Of a DNA stretch of 64,000 bases, positions 44,430 to 53,161 are shown one piece after another. Position 1 is the first letter of the stretch. The number at the start of each line of letters is the position of its first letter. A program made the translations under genes and the position numbers. The notes below the pieces were generated by a model, which saw only the letters and a list, made by a program, of their open reading frames with translations, was not told the origin of the DNA and ran no database searches. This DNA comes from Burkholderia vietnamiensis LMG 10929 (GTDB lineage Bacteria > Pseudomonadota > Gammaproteobacteria > Burkholderiales > Burkholderiaceae), in assembly GCF_000959445.1 (NCBI RefSeq), contig NZ_CP009631.1, positions 310,001-374,000 on the forward strand, written 5' to 3'.

Positions 44430-46028
44430 TCAGGCGCCGATCCCTTCGAGGATCTCGTCGTGCGATTCGCGCTCGTCGAGGTACTGCGTCCGGTAGCCGG
44501 TATTCACGCCCCAGAAGTAGAACCCGAGCGAGATCACCGCGACGACCAGCATGTCCCAGCCGTACGGCAGCACGCCGTGACCGCCGAACTCCTTGCTGCC
44601 GATCAGCGACAGCACGGCCATCGTCGGCAGGTAGGCGACCAGCCACCACGCGGCCTTCAGGTCCGCGCCCCAGCCGCCCCAGCCGGCCTTCGCCTGGAAG
44701 AAGAAGTACACCGGCAGCGCGACGACCATCAGCAGGATGATTTCGCCGGTCAGCGGCCACTTCGCCCAGTACAGGATCAGCGACGCGCAGACGAACGCGA
44801 ACGGGGCGATCAGCTTCATCAGCGGAATCGACAGCGGACGCTCGATGTCGGTAGCCGCGCGGCGCAGCGCCATCAGGCTGATCGGGCCGGTCAGGTACGA
44901 GATCACCGTCGCGACCGAGATCACCGCCGCGAGCGAGCTCCAGCCGCGGAAGAAGAACAGGAACACGAACGACACGAGCAGGTTGAACCACATCGCCTGG
45001 CGCGGCACGCCGTAGATCGGATGCACGTTGCCGAACATCTTCGGCATCGTGTTGTTGCGCTCCATCGCGTAGATCATGCGGGTGGTCGTCGCCATGTAGG
45101 TCGTGCCGGTGCCGCTCGGGCTGATGAACGCGTCGACGTACAGCAGGATCGCAAGCCAGTTCAGGTTCAGCGCGATCGCGAGCTCCGCGAACGGCGACGA
45201 GAAGTTGAAGTGCGCCCAGCCCTTCGCGACGTCGGCCGGGTTGACCGAGCCGATGTAGGCCATCTGCAGCAGCACGTAGATCACCAGCGCGAGCAGGATC
45301 GACGTGATCACCGCGAACGGCACGCTGCGCGACGGATTGCGCGCTTCGCCGGCGAGGTTCACCGGGCTCTGGAAGCCGTTGAACGCGAACACGATGCCGC
45401 TCGTCGCGACCGCGGTCAGCACTGCCGACCAGCCGTACGGCGCGAAGCTCGCATTCGACGCGGTGCCGAGGTTTTCCGAGTGGAAGCTCGACAGCATCAG
45501 CCCGAGGATCGTGAGGCCCGGAATCAGGAACTTGAAGATCGTGATCGCGGTGTTCGCCCGCGCGAACGCCTTCACACCCCAGTAGTTCAGCAGGAAGTAG
45601 ATGACGACCAGCACGGCCGACAGCAGCAGCCCCGGTGTCGATAATTCGCCGTTCACGAACAGCGCATGCGCCCAAGGATAGGGCCACGTGCTCATGTACT
45701 GAATCGACGCTTCGGCTTCGATCGGAATCACCGACACGATCGCGATCCAGTTCGCCCAGGCGCTGATGAAGCCCACCAGCGAACCGTGCGAGTAGCGCGC
45801 ATAGCGCACCATGCCGCCCGACTCGGGGAACATCGCGCCCAGTTCCGCATACGTCAGCGCAATCGCGAGAATCACGACCGCACCGATGATCCACGCGCAA
45901 ATCGCCGCCGGACCGGCGATCTTCGCGGCTTTCCAGGCGCCGAACAGCCAGCCCGAGCCGATAATCGAACCCAGCCCCGTCAGCATCAATGCAAACGGGC
46001 CGATGTTCCGTTGAATAGAACTCTTCAC
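44430..46028 (-). CDS. APC family amino acid permease (532 aa)
   Basis: A membrane transporter of the amino acid-polyamine-organocation superfamily with about twelve to fourteen hydrophobic segments. The N-terminus GPFALMLTGLGSIIGSGWLFG and the segments YAELGAMFPESGGMVRYA and FAFNGFQSPVNLAGEARNP are conserved. The long C-terminus (AKAGWGGWGADLKAAWW, then LDERESHDEI) resembles aspartate-proton symporter-like members such as B. subtilis YveA. Substrate is not certain. It is monocistronic, flanked by a terminator and the cspA leader region. Confidence 0.85.
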   Translation of the reverse strand: MKSSIQRNIGPFALMLTGLGSIIGSGWLFGAWKAAKIAGPAAICAWIIGAVVILAIALTYAELGAMFPESGGMVRYARYSHGSLVGFISAWANWIAIVSVIPIEAEASIQYMSTWPYPWAHALFVNGELSTPGLLLSAVLVVIYFLLNYWGVKAFARANTAITIFKFLIPGLTILGLMLSSFHSENLGTASNASFAPYGWSAVLTAVATSGIVFAFNGFQSPVNLAGEARNPSRSVPFAVITSILLALVIYVLLQMAYIGSVNPADVAKGWAHFNFSSPFAELAIALNLNWLAILLYVDAFISPSGTGTTYMATTTRMIYAMERNNTMPKMFGNVHPIYGVPRQAMWFNLLVSFVFLFFFRGWSSLAAVISVATVISYLTGPISLMALRRAATDIERPLSIPLMKLIAPFAFVCASLILYWAKWPLTGEIILLMVVALPVYFFFQAKAGWGGWGADLKAAWWLVAYLPTMAVLSLIGSKEFGGHGVLPYGWDMLVVAVISLGFYFWGVNTGYRTQYLDERESHDEILEGIGA

Positions 46029-46447
46029 ATCCTCTCCTGTGTCTCAAAAAGCATGGTCGGCCTGCGGTCCGGGATCGGCTCGGACAGCACCGCGCACGCA
46101 TTCTTGGGGGGACGGGACACCCGATCGGGGCAACCCGTCCGCGCGGCGCGTAGTTTAACGGTTGCACCTGCGAGTTGGCGCCAAAATCGTTCGGCCCCTA
46201 CAAAAAATTCGCGTCCCTTGCAAGTTTTGTAAACCTGAACTCCGCAATAACCCTGAGGGAATGGAAATACGGTTGACCGCGCGACCGATTAGCCGTATAA
46301 ACAACGTTGCAGGATTTCAAGCGGCGAGTGAATTGGTTCTTTCGTAGTTCGCCCATCAACGGTACTCCGGTGGTCCTATTACCCCTTCCTTGATTTTCCG
46401 CACCCCATGGGCTTCGGCCCCGTTTTATCTTTTTAGGAACAAGTAAC
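46029..46447 (+). promoter_or_regulatory. Permease-cspA intergenic region with promoter and long cold-shock leader
   Basis: A strong candidate promoter is TTGACC (46273-46278), a 17-base spacer and TATAAA (46296-46301). Transcription from about 46308 gives a 5' leader of about 140 bases before the cold-shock gene. Such long structured leaders act as thermosensors in cspA-type mRNAs. The rest of the interval shows no gene, and it is less GC-rich than its surroundings. Confidence 0.7.
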
Positions 46448-46651
46448 ATGGCAACCGGTACCGTCAAGTGGTTCAATGACGCAAAGGGCTTCGGCTTCAT
46501 CACCCCGGAAGGCGGCGGCGACGATCTGTTCGCGCACTTCTCGGAAATCCGCGTCGAAGGCTTCAAGACGCTGCAAGAAAACCAGAAGGTTGAATTCGAA
46601 GTGAAGACGGGCCCGAAGGGTCTGCAAGCTGCGAACATCCGTCCGGTCTAA
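46448..46651 (+). CDS. Cold-shock domain protein (67 aa)
   Basis: A CspA-family single-stranded nucleic-acid-binding protein with one OB-fold. RNP1 is KGFGFITPE and RNP2 is DLFAHFSEI. The length of 67 aa is typical. The ATG follows AGGAACAAGTAAC. A long untranslated leader precedes it and a strong terminator follows, so it is a free-standing gene, probably very highly expressed. Whether it is cold-induced or constitutive cannot be told. Confidence 0.95.
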   Translation: MATGTVKWFNDAKGFGFITPEGGGDDLFAHFSEIRVEGFKTLQENQKVEFEVKTGPKGLQAANIRPV

Positions 46652-46674
46652 GTTCGGCGCGATATTTCGTGTAG

Positions 46675-46705
46675 AAAAGCCCCGCTTCGGCGGGGCTTTT
46701 TGTTT
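46675..46705. terminator. Terminator of the cold-shock gene
   Basis: An 11-bp stem AAAAGCCCCGC/GCGGGGCTTTT with loop TTCG, followed by TTTTTGTTTTT on the plus strand. It also reads as a terminator for the converging Hsp70-like gene. Confidence 0.93.
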
Positions 46706-46773
46706 TTCCGGCACGGCACGGCGCGGCAGCATGGCCGGGCCGCCGGCCGCTTCGCGCGGCCGGCTCGTCCCGT

Positions 46774-48024
46774 TCAGCCGAACAGGCGCTGCGCGTGAAT
46801 GCCGAGCCCCGTCGCGACGCTGGCGAGGCGATCGCCGAACACCGGCTGCGCGTCCGGGAACGCACCGGCCAGCGCACTGGAGAGAAACGCCAGCCCGGTC
46901 GAGCCGCCGGTGAAATACAGCGCGCCGACGTCGCGCGGCGCGACGCCCGCGAGCCGCACCGTTTCGCGCGCCGCCTCGACGATGCGCGCGGTGTCGTCCA
47001 CGCTCGCGGCCACCAGACGGTCGGCGTCGAAGGCGATCTGCAGATCCTCTTCGACGTCGTTCAGGTCGATCATCGTCTCCCCGCCCGCCGCCACGCCGAT
47101 CTTCGCCTCCTCCGCGCGCGCCATCAGCGCATGCCCGAGCCGCTGCTCGACCACACGCAGCAGCCGCTCGTGCTGCCGCACGTCCAGGTAGAGGTGCTTC
47201 ATCAGCTTCAGTTCGCCCACGCGCTTCGGCGTGTAGACGGTGTTGATCAGGTGCCAGGTCGCGAGGTCGAAGTAGATCCGGTTCGGCAGTTCGCGGCCTT
47301 CGGGATCGAGCGCACGGTAGCCGAACGCGGGCAGGATCGCCGCCAGTTCGACGCGCCGGTCGTAATCGGTGCCCGCGACGTGCACGCCGTGGTGCGCCAG
47401 CACGTCGTCCTTGCGTTCGAGACGCGCCATCCGCTGCGGCCCGACCCGCACCAGCGAAAAGTCGGACGTGCCGCCGCCGATGTCGGCGACCAGCACGAGC
47501 CGCTCCGCCTGCTGGCGCGACTCGTAGTCGAACGCGGCCGCGATCGGCTCGTACTGGAAATGCACGTCGGAGAAGCCGACCGCACGTGCGGCTGCTTCGA
47601 GTTGATTCTGGGCAAGGCGGTCCGCGCGCGGATCGTCGTCGACGAAGAACACCGGCCGGCCGAGCACCGCGCGGCCGAGCGGCGCGCGCGCCTTGGCCTC
47701 CGCCTTGCGCTTCAGGTGCGTGAGGAAGCGCGCGATGATCTCGGTGTACGCGATTGCGCTGCCGTCGCCGAGGTCGGTCGTGGTTTCGGCGAGCGGCGAG
47801 CCGAGGATGCTCTTCATCGAGCGCATCAGGCGGCCGTCGAAACCGTCGATATAGGACGCGAGCGCCGCCCGGCCGAATTCGACGGTTTCCTCGTCGTTGT
47901 TGAAGAAGATCGCGGTGGGCAGCGTCAGGTGCTCGCCCTCGACGGGCGCGAGACGCATGCCGTCGCCGTCGGGCAGCGCCACGGCGGAGTTGGATGTGCC
48001 GAAGTCGATCGCGCAGTAAGTCAT
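46774..48024 (-). CDS. Hsp70-family protein, YegD-like (416 aa)
   Basis: An actin/Hsp70-fold ATPase with the phosphate-1 motif AIDFGTSNSAVAL and the phosphate-2 motif LVADIGGGTSDFSLV. The adenosine motif is ALYFTGGSTGLAFL. It has only the ATPase part; the substrate-binding domain of DnaK is missing, as in YegD-type proteins. The function of this group is poorly known. The start at 48024 (MTYCAIDFG) is preferred to an ATG 15 bases upstream. No co-chaperone gene is close. Confidence 0.88.
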   Translation of the reverse strand: MTYCAIDFGTSNSAVALPDGDGMRLAPVEGEHLTLPTAIFFNNDEETVEFGRAALASYIDGFDGRLMRSMKSILGSPLAETTTDLGDGSAIAYTEIIARFLTHLKRKAEAKARAPLGRAVLGRPVFFVDDDPRADRLAQNQLEAAARAVGFSDVHFQYEPIAAAFDYESRQQAERLVLVADIGGGTSDFSLVRVGPQRMARLERKDDVLAHHGVHVAGTDYDRRVELAAILPAFGYRALDPEGRELPNRIYFDLATWHLINTVYTPKRVGELKLMKHLYLDVRQHERLLRVVEQRLGHALMARAEEAKIGVAAGGETMIDLNDVEEDLQIAFDADRLVAASVDDTARIVEAARETVRLAGVAPRDVGALYFTGGSTGLAFLSSALAGAFPDAQPVFGDRLASVATGLGIHAQRLFG

Positions 48025-48304
48025 CGGAAGGTGCCGCAACGTGGCCGGCGCGAAAACGGAAAGGACGGGCTTTTTAACATGAAGCCCGCCGGATCACAAC
48101 CGGGACGGGCATCGGTATCGCGCCGCGGTTCGATCAGACGAATCGGTGTGTCGGTTGTGACCGTGGTCGGCGCACCGGATTGGTGGTGCGGGCGGCGGCG
48201 GCGCGTTGGCCGGGCTGTTCGCACCGTCAGCGCCGTCACGCGCTCGCCACACCGGCGCGCGGCCGACGCGCGGCTCGCCCGCGCACCGAGCCGCGCTCGG
48301 CGGC

Positions 48305-48910
48305 TCAGGCCGCCGCGTCGAAGCCCTTCTTCCACGCGCCGGCATACGCGATCTCGCCGATCGCATGGCGCGTGCGCGGCGCCTTTTCGCGGTCGCGCAG
48401 CACCGGATCGAGCTTGTCGACGTTGCCGTAGTGGCCGAGCGAGATGATTGCCGGAATCGCGACGTCGGCCGGGATCTCGAACGCGTCGCGGAACGCCTTC
48501 GCGTCGAAGCCGCTCATCTGGTGCGCGGCGAGCCCGAGCGCGTGCGCCTGCAGCACCAGCGACATCGCGGCCGCGCCGGCGTCGTACAGCGCGGTCGGCG
48601 CCGGTTCGCCCTTCGGCGTGAACGTGTGCGCGGTGACGGCGATCAGCACCGGCGCCGGCGCGTTCCACCCCTGGTTGAACGGCACCAGCGTCGCGAACGC
48701 GCGTTTGAATGAGGCTTCGTCCTGCGTGCGATCGAACACGATGAAGCGCCACGGCTGCGCGTTGTACGCGGACGGCGCCCAGCGCGCGGCTTCGAGCACC
48801 GCGTGCAGATCGGCGGCGCTGATCGGCTCGTCCGAATACGCGCGCGGGCTCCAGCGGCCCGAGATCAGATCGTGAATCGAAACAGTGGTGGGGGCAGGTT
48901 TGACGGACAT
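48305..48910 (-). CDS. Nitroreductase family protein (201 aa)
   Basis: An FMN-dependent NAD(P)H oxidoreductase of the nitroreductase fold. It has the N-terminal GRWSPRAYSDEPIS, the FMN segment AARWAPSAYNAQPWRFIV, and the C-terminal AIISLGHYG. The length of 201 aa is typical of short nitroreductases. The start at 48910 (MSVKPAPTTVSIHDLI) fits the family; the longer ORF enters a repetitive region. A GC-rich hairpin just after the stop (CCGAG/CTCGG, 48286-48300) has no T-run. The natural substrate is unknown. Confidence 0.88.
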   Translation of the reverse strand: MSVKPAPTTVSIHDLISGRWSPRAYSDEPISAADLHAVLEAARWAPSAYNAQPWRFIVFDRTQDEASFKRAFATLVPFNQGWNAPAPVLIAVTAHTFTPKGEPAPTALYDAGAAAMSLVLQAHALGLAAHQMSGFDAKAFRDAFEIPADVAIPAIISLGHYGNVDKLDPVLRDREKAPRTRHAIGEIAYAGAWKKGFDAAA

Positions 48911-49316
48911 GCGGTTCCTCGCTGACATCGATGAAGGGGCGCGAACGCCCGGCGAACCGCAAGCATAACCGCTTGGGCGATCACGCGCCCGCACATCCCG
49001 CGCAATGCAAATCGACGATCCTGCATAGGCTCGCGAAGCCGGCCAGCGCGGGCCGCAACCGGCTTGCCGAGCATCGCGCGCGACCTCGGCCGGTCGATCT
49101 ATACGGGGGCAGCCGCGCAACCGTGCGTGCCCCGGCATGGCCCTGCGTGCGCGGTGCGTGCCTCATGCGTGCCTGATGCACACCTCGTGCGCCCCCCCTG
49201 GATACCCGTGCATGCTTCCTGCGTGCGCCGTGTGCCCCGTGCGCGCCTCGTACATGCCTCTTGCGCGCCCCGCGCGCAGGCGCCGTGCGCCGTGCGCCCC
49301 CGCCGGCCAACCACCC
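48911..49316. repeat. Non-coding region with degenerate TGCGTGCC-type repeat
   Basis: Between about 49120 and 49305 the sequence consists of degenerate repeats of a 9-11 base unit resembling CGTGCGTGCCTC. Variants include GTGCGTGCC, ATGCGTGCC, GTGCGCGCC and TTGCGCGCC. It is rich in alternating purine-pyrimidine steps. It lies just after the MFS stop codon and upstream of the nitroreductase. ORFs across it read as low-complexity Cys/Ala/Arg protein in several frames and are not credible genes. Confidence 0.65.
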
Positions 49317-50603
49317 TCAAACAGCCGGCTGCGCCGCAGCCCGCGACGGGCCGCGGTTGATCCGCAGCACGATGAGCGCACCGACGATGCACAGCCCGCC
49401 CGAGATCATCGAAGCAACCGTGTAGGTGCCGAGGCTCGCCCGCAGCAGCCCGGCGCCGAGCGCCGCGAAGGCCGCGCCGAGCTGGTGGCCGGCGACGATC
49501 CAGCCGAACACGACGGGCGCCGCCGCCTTGCCGAACACGTCGGTGGCGAGCCGCACGGTCGGCGGCACGGTCGCGATCCAGTCGAGCCCGTAGAACATCG
49601 CGAACAGCGGCAGCCCGAAGAAGTCGATGCCGAACGCATGCGGCAGATAGATCAGCGACAACCCGCGCAGCCCGTAGTACCAGAACAGCAGCACGCGATT
49701 GTCGTAACGGTCGGACAGCCATCCCGACAGCGTCGTGCCGAACAGGTCGAACACGCCCATCGCGGCGAGCAGCGACGCGCCCTGCACTTCGGTCATCCCG
49801 TAGTCGCTGCACATCGCGATCAGGTGCGTGCCGACGTAGCCGTTGGTGCTCGCGCCGCAGATGAAGAAGCTGAAGAACAGCAGCCAGAAGTCGCGCGAAC
49901 GGCTCGCCGTCAGCAGCGTGCGGAACGCGACCGCGAGCGGATTCTCCTTGGTCGCGTCGGGCGCGGCCGGCGCGTCGGCCGGCTCGCCGTACGGGCGCAG
50001 CTTCACGTCGGCCGGCCGCTCGGGCAGCAGGAACGCGACCAGCGGAATCACGAGCGCAGCTGCCACCGCGACGACCAGCACCACCGGGCGCCAGCCGTGG
50101 CGCTGCGCGATCGCGGCGAGCATCGGCAGGAATACCAGCTGGCCGGTGGCCGTGCTCGCGGTCAGGATGCCCATCACGAGGCCGCGCCGCGCATGGAACC
50201 AGCGCGTAACGAAGGTCGCCGACAGCGTCAGCGCGACCACGCCGGTCGAGCAGCCGACCATCAGCCCCCACACCACGACCATCTGCCAGCTTTGCGTCAT
50301 CATCGACGACAGCGCGACGCCCGCGCTCAACGTCACCAGCGCGGTGAGGATCGTCGGCCGCAGTCCGAAGCGCTGCATCGCCGCCGCCGCGAACGGGCCG
50401 GTCAGCCCATACAGCGCGATGTTGACCGAAATCGCCAGCGAAATCGCCGCGCGGCTCCAGCCGAGTTCGCGCTCGAGCGGCACCATCAGCACGCTGGGCG
50501 TCGCCCGCGTGCCGGCCGCCGCCAGCAGGATCAGGAAAACCACCGCCGCCGCGAGCCATCCGTAGTGAAAGCGCCCGCCGATTCGTGTCACCGCCCAGTT
50601 CAT
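49317..50603 (-). CDS. MFS transporter (428 aa)
   Basis: A twelve-helix major facilitator superfamily transporter. It has the oxalate/formate or monocarboxylate-like N-terminus GGRFHYGWLAAAVVFLILLAAAG, the loop ARRGLVMGILTASTATGQLVFLP, and the second-half signature GWLSDRYDNRVLLF. The length of 428 aa is normal. The substrate is unknown. It is divergent from a TetR regulator, and the 218-bp gap holds a 15-bp inverted repeat, so its expression is very likely controlled by that regulator. Confidence 0.85.
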   Translation of the reverse strand: MNWAVTRIGGRFHYGWLAAAVVFLILLAAAGTRATPSVLMVPLERELGWSRAAISLAISVNIALYGLTGPFAAAAMQRFGLRPTILTALVTLSAGVALSSMMTQSWQMVVVWGLMVGCSTGVVALTLSATFVTRWFHARRGLVMGILTASTATGQLVFLPMLAAIAQRHGWRPVVLVVAVAAALVIPLVAFLLPERPADVKLRPYGEPADAPAAPDATKENPLAVAFRTLLTASRSRDFWLLFFSFFICGASTNGYVGTHLIAMCSDYGMTEVQGASLLAAMGVFDLFGTTLSGWLSDRYDNRVLLFWYYGLRGLSLIYLPHAFGIDFFGLPLFAMFYGLDWIATVPPTVRLATDVFGKAAAPVVFGWIVAGHQLGAAFAALGAGLLRASLGTYTVASMISGGLCIVGALIVLRINRGPSRAAAQPAV

Positions 50604-50735
50604 CTCGTCGTTCTCCAGTTGGCGGCCCGCGCTCGCGCATGCGCCGCCACGTCACCGCCGGGCCACCTCCGCCGCACGCTGCGTCGGCTGACCCTGGCCG
50701 ACACCTGGCATTTGTCCGTCGCTCCGATCAGCGTT

Positions 50736-50785
50736 GTTACCGACCGGTCACAAGTGTGTTGCGATCGTAGTGACCAGTCGGTAAC
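50736..50785. promoter_or_regulatory. Operator-like inverted repeat between MFS and TetR genes
   Basis: Arms GTTACCGACCGGTCA (50736-50750) and TGACCAGTCGGTAAC (50771-50785) are inverted repeats with a single mismatch, separated by 20 bases. Each arm is itself partly palindromic around the centre. The site ends 35 bases before the TetR start, so it is suited to repress both genes. Confidence 0.75.
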
Positions 50786-50820
50786 ATGTCAAGCAATTCA
50801 CCATGCAGTCGAGGGTCATC

Positions 50821-51444
50821 ATGTCGGGCATCGAGGCGGCCAAGAAGGCGCCGGCACGCCGCACGCGGCGGCCGGTCACCGCGGCCGCCGCGCAGGAGCA
50901 TCTGCTGCGCGCAGCAGAGGAGCTGTTTTACAGGGAAGGCGTGCGGGCGGTCGGCGTCGAGGCGGTCGTGGAACGCGCGGGCGTCAACAAGATGAGCCTG
51001 TATCGCCAGTTCTCGTCGAAGGACGAGCTGATCCTCGCCTATCTGGAGCGGATGGATGCGTGCTTCTTCGAGCGTTTCGATACGAGCGTCGCGAAGCATC
51101 CGGGGCAGCCGAAGGCGCAGCTGATCCAGTATTTCGTCGATCTCGCCGAGCGCGCGACGCAGCAGGACTATCGCGGCTGCCCGTTCGTCAACGTCGCGGC
51201 CGAGTTTCCCGACGCGTCGCACCCGGCGCGCGAGCGCGTCGCGCAGAACAAGGCGCTGCTGATGAAGCGGCTCGTCGAGCTGTGCGAAGGCGCCGGCGCG
51301 CGCGCGCCGCAGGCGCTCGCCGATGCGCTCGCGCTCGTGATCGAAGGGATCTACGCAGCCAGCCAGACCTACCGGCACGGCGAAACGCCGATCGGCACCG
51401 CGCCCGCGCTGGCGACGCAGCTGATCGAGGCCGCGTGCGCATGA
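50821..51444 (+). CDS. TetR family transcriptional regulator (207 aa)
   Basis: A one-component repressor. The N-terminal helix-turn-helix is visible in LLRAAEELFYREGVRAVGVEAVVERAGVNKMSLYRQFSSKDELILAYL. The ligand-binding domain carries CPFVNVAAEFPDASHPARE, as seen in a widespread proteobacterial TetR group. I prefer the ATG at 50821, which has GAGGG five bases upstream, over the ATG at 50803. It is divergent from the MFS gene, with an inverted repeat between, and probably senses the transporter's substrate. Confidence 0.9.
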   Translation: MSGIEAAKKAPARRTRRPVTAAAAQEHLLRAAEELFYREGVRAVGVEAVVERAGVNKMSLYRQFSSKDELILAYLERMDACFFERFDTSVAKHPGQPKAQLIQYFVDLAERATQQDYRGCPFVNVAAEFPDASHPARERVAQNKALLMKRLVELCEGAGARAPQALADALALVIEGIYAASQTYRHGETPIGTAPALATQLIEAACA

Positions 51445-51526
51445 CGGACGACGCAGGTCAGATTGCAGCGCGCGCCCGCCGGCTACAATGCGCCCCTCGC
51501 TGCCGCACTACCCGACCGCCTTCGCC

Positions 51527-52117
51527 ATGACCGACACCCGCCCCGGCCCGCACGATTCCCACGATTCGCACGACGACATCCTCGCCGCCACGCGGCACTG
51601 GCTCGCGCGCGCGGTGATCGGGCTCAATCTGTGCCCGTTCGCGAAGAGCGTGTACGTGAAGGAGCAGGTGCGCTACGCGATCAGCGAGGCGACGACGCTG
51701 GAAGACGCGCTCGCCGATCTCGAAACCGAGCTGCGCGCGCTAGAAGCGGCCGATCCGCAGCGTATCGACACCACGCTGCTGATCTTTCCGCGCGCGTTCG
51801 CGGACTTCGTCGACTACAACGATGCGCTGTTCTTCGCCGACCGGCTCGTGCAGCAATTGCGGCTCGGCGGCGTACTGCAGATCGCGAGCTTTCACCCGGC
51901 GTACCGGTTCGAAGGCAGCGAAGCCGACGACATCGAGAACTACACGAATCGCGCGCCTTACCCGATGCTGCACCTGCTGCGCGAGGACAGCATCGCGCGC
52001 GCGGTCGACGCGTTTCCGGACGCGTCCGCGATCTACGAGAAGAACCAGCAGACGCTGCGCCGCCTCGGCCACGATGGCTGGCGCGAATGGATGGAGCGGC
52101 CGGGCGACGACGTCTGA
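51527..52117 (+). CDS. DUF1415 family protein (196 aa)
   Basis: A conserved protein of unknown function (DUF1415). The segments AVIGLNLCPFAKSVYV, LLIFPRAFADFVDYNDALFFAD and SFHPAYRFEGSEADDIENYTNRAPYPMLHLLRE are characteristic. The histidines and acidic residues there could bind metal, which is a guess. A His/Asp-rich stretch (HDSHDSHDD) precedes the domain. The start at 51527 (MTDTRPG) is chosen; a TACAAT -10 candidate lies at 51484-51489, which argues against the ATG at 51488. Confidence 0.8.
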   Translation: MTDTRPGPHDSHDSHDDILAATRHWLARAVIGLNLCPFAKSVYVKEQVRYAISEATTLEDALADLETELRALEAADPQRIDTTLLIFPRAFADFVDYNDALFFADRLVQQLRLGGVLQIASFHPAYRFEGSEADDIENYTNRAPYPMLHLLREDSIARAVDAFPDASAIYEKNQQTLRRLGHDGWREWMERPGDDV

Positions 52118-52181
52118 CCCGTCGCGCGCCGGCCGCCGGCGCATGTCACACGCGCGGCGTGCCTGACGTACGCCCTGCGCG

Positions 52182-53072
52182 TCAGCCCGCGTGATCGGCC
52201 GCAGGCTGCGCGTCCGGCGCCGCGGCCGCCGGCACGAAGAAGCGCTCGTTCAGCTCGGCGAGCCCGAACATCGCGAGGATTTCGTTCAGCCGCTCGCTGG
52301 GCTTGCGGCGCGGCAGGTTCTTGTATTGCGCGATGATCAGCTCGTTCTTCATCGAGTGCTCCCAGCCGACCAGCTCGGTCACGCTCACCTGATAGCCGTG
52401 CGCCTCGAGTTGCAGGCAGCGCAGCACGTTGGTGATCTGGCTGCCGAATTCGCGCGTATGCAGCGGATGCCGCCACACTTCCGTCAGCGCATTCGCGAGC
52501 GACTTGCCCTTGTTCTTGCGCAGCACGCCGGCGACTTCCGCCTGACAGCACGGCACCAGCACGATGTGCTGCGCGCGCTTGGCGAGCGCGAAGCGGATCG
52601 CATCGTCGGTGGCCGTATCGCACGCATGCAGCGCGGTGACGACATCGACCGTCTCGGGCAGCTGCGGCGACGTGATCGAATCGGCGACCGACAGGTTCAG
52701 GAACGACATCCCGCCGAACCCGAGCCGCGCGGCCAGCTCGGCCGAGCGCGTGACGAGCTCCTCGCGCGTCTCGATCCCGTATACGTGGGACGCGAACGCC
52801 GGCGTGCCGTGTCCCGGCTGCTGCTTGAAGAACAGGTCGTACAGGATGAAGCCGAGATACGACTTGCCGGCGCCGTGATCGACGAGCGTCACGCTGCCCT
52901 TGTCGGCCTGCACGCTCGCGAGCAGCGGCTCGATGAACTGGAACAGGTGATACACCTGCTTCAGCTTGCGGCGGCTGTCCTGGTTCAGCTTGCCGTCGCG
53001 GGTCAGGATGTGCAGTTCCTTGAGCAGCTCGACGGACTGCTCCGGACGGATTTCGTAGGTCTTGTTCGACAT
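52182..53072 (-). CDS. Class I SAM-dependent methyltransferase (296 aa)
   Basis: A Rossmann-fold methyltransferase. The AdoMet loop appears as LVDHGAGKSYLGFILYDL, followed by GIETREELVTRSAELAARLGF and VVTALHACDTATDDAI. The ALHACDTATDDAI and VPCCQAEVAGVLRKNKG segments are typical of the family related to the methyltransferase domain of vertebrate GSTCD. The substrate is unknown; RNA is often suspected. The start at 53072 (MSNKTYEIRPEQSV) is chosen over the ATG seven codons upstream. Confidence 0.82.
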   Translation of the reverse strand: MSNKTYEIRPEQSVELLKELHILTRDGKLNQDSRRKLKQVYHLFQFIEPLLASVQADKGSVTLVDHGAGKSYLGFILYDLFFKQQPGHGTPAFASHVYGIETREELVTRSAELAARLGFGGMSFLNLSVADSITSPQLPETVDVVTALHACDTATDDAIRFALAKRAQHIVLVPCCQAEVAGVLRKNKGKSLANALTEVWRHPLHTREFGSQITNVLRCLQLEAHGYQVSVTELVGWEHSMKNELIIAQYKNLPRRKPSERLNEILAMFGLAELNERFFVPAAAAPDAQPAADHAG

Positions 53073-53161
53073 CGTGAAGCGGCGCCGGGCCACGGTCGGT
53101 CGACCACGGCCCGGCGGCGGGGATTCGTGAGGAATGGCGACAGTTTACCGAAAATGCGCGC

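Noticed and set aside
48286..48300. Hairpin CCGAG/CTCGG after the nitroreductase as a terminator
   Set aside because: No T-run follows on the minus strand and the stem is short, so I do not call it.
49099..50655. Alternative 518-codon frame over the MFS gene
   Set aside because: It is out of frame with the clear transporter at 49317-50603 and runs through the repetitive tract; its translation is low-complexity.
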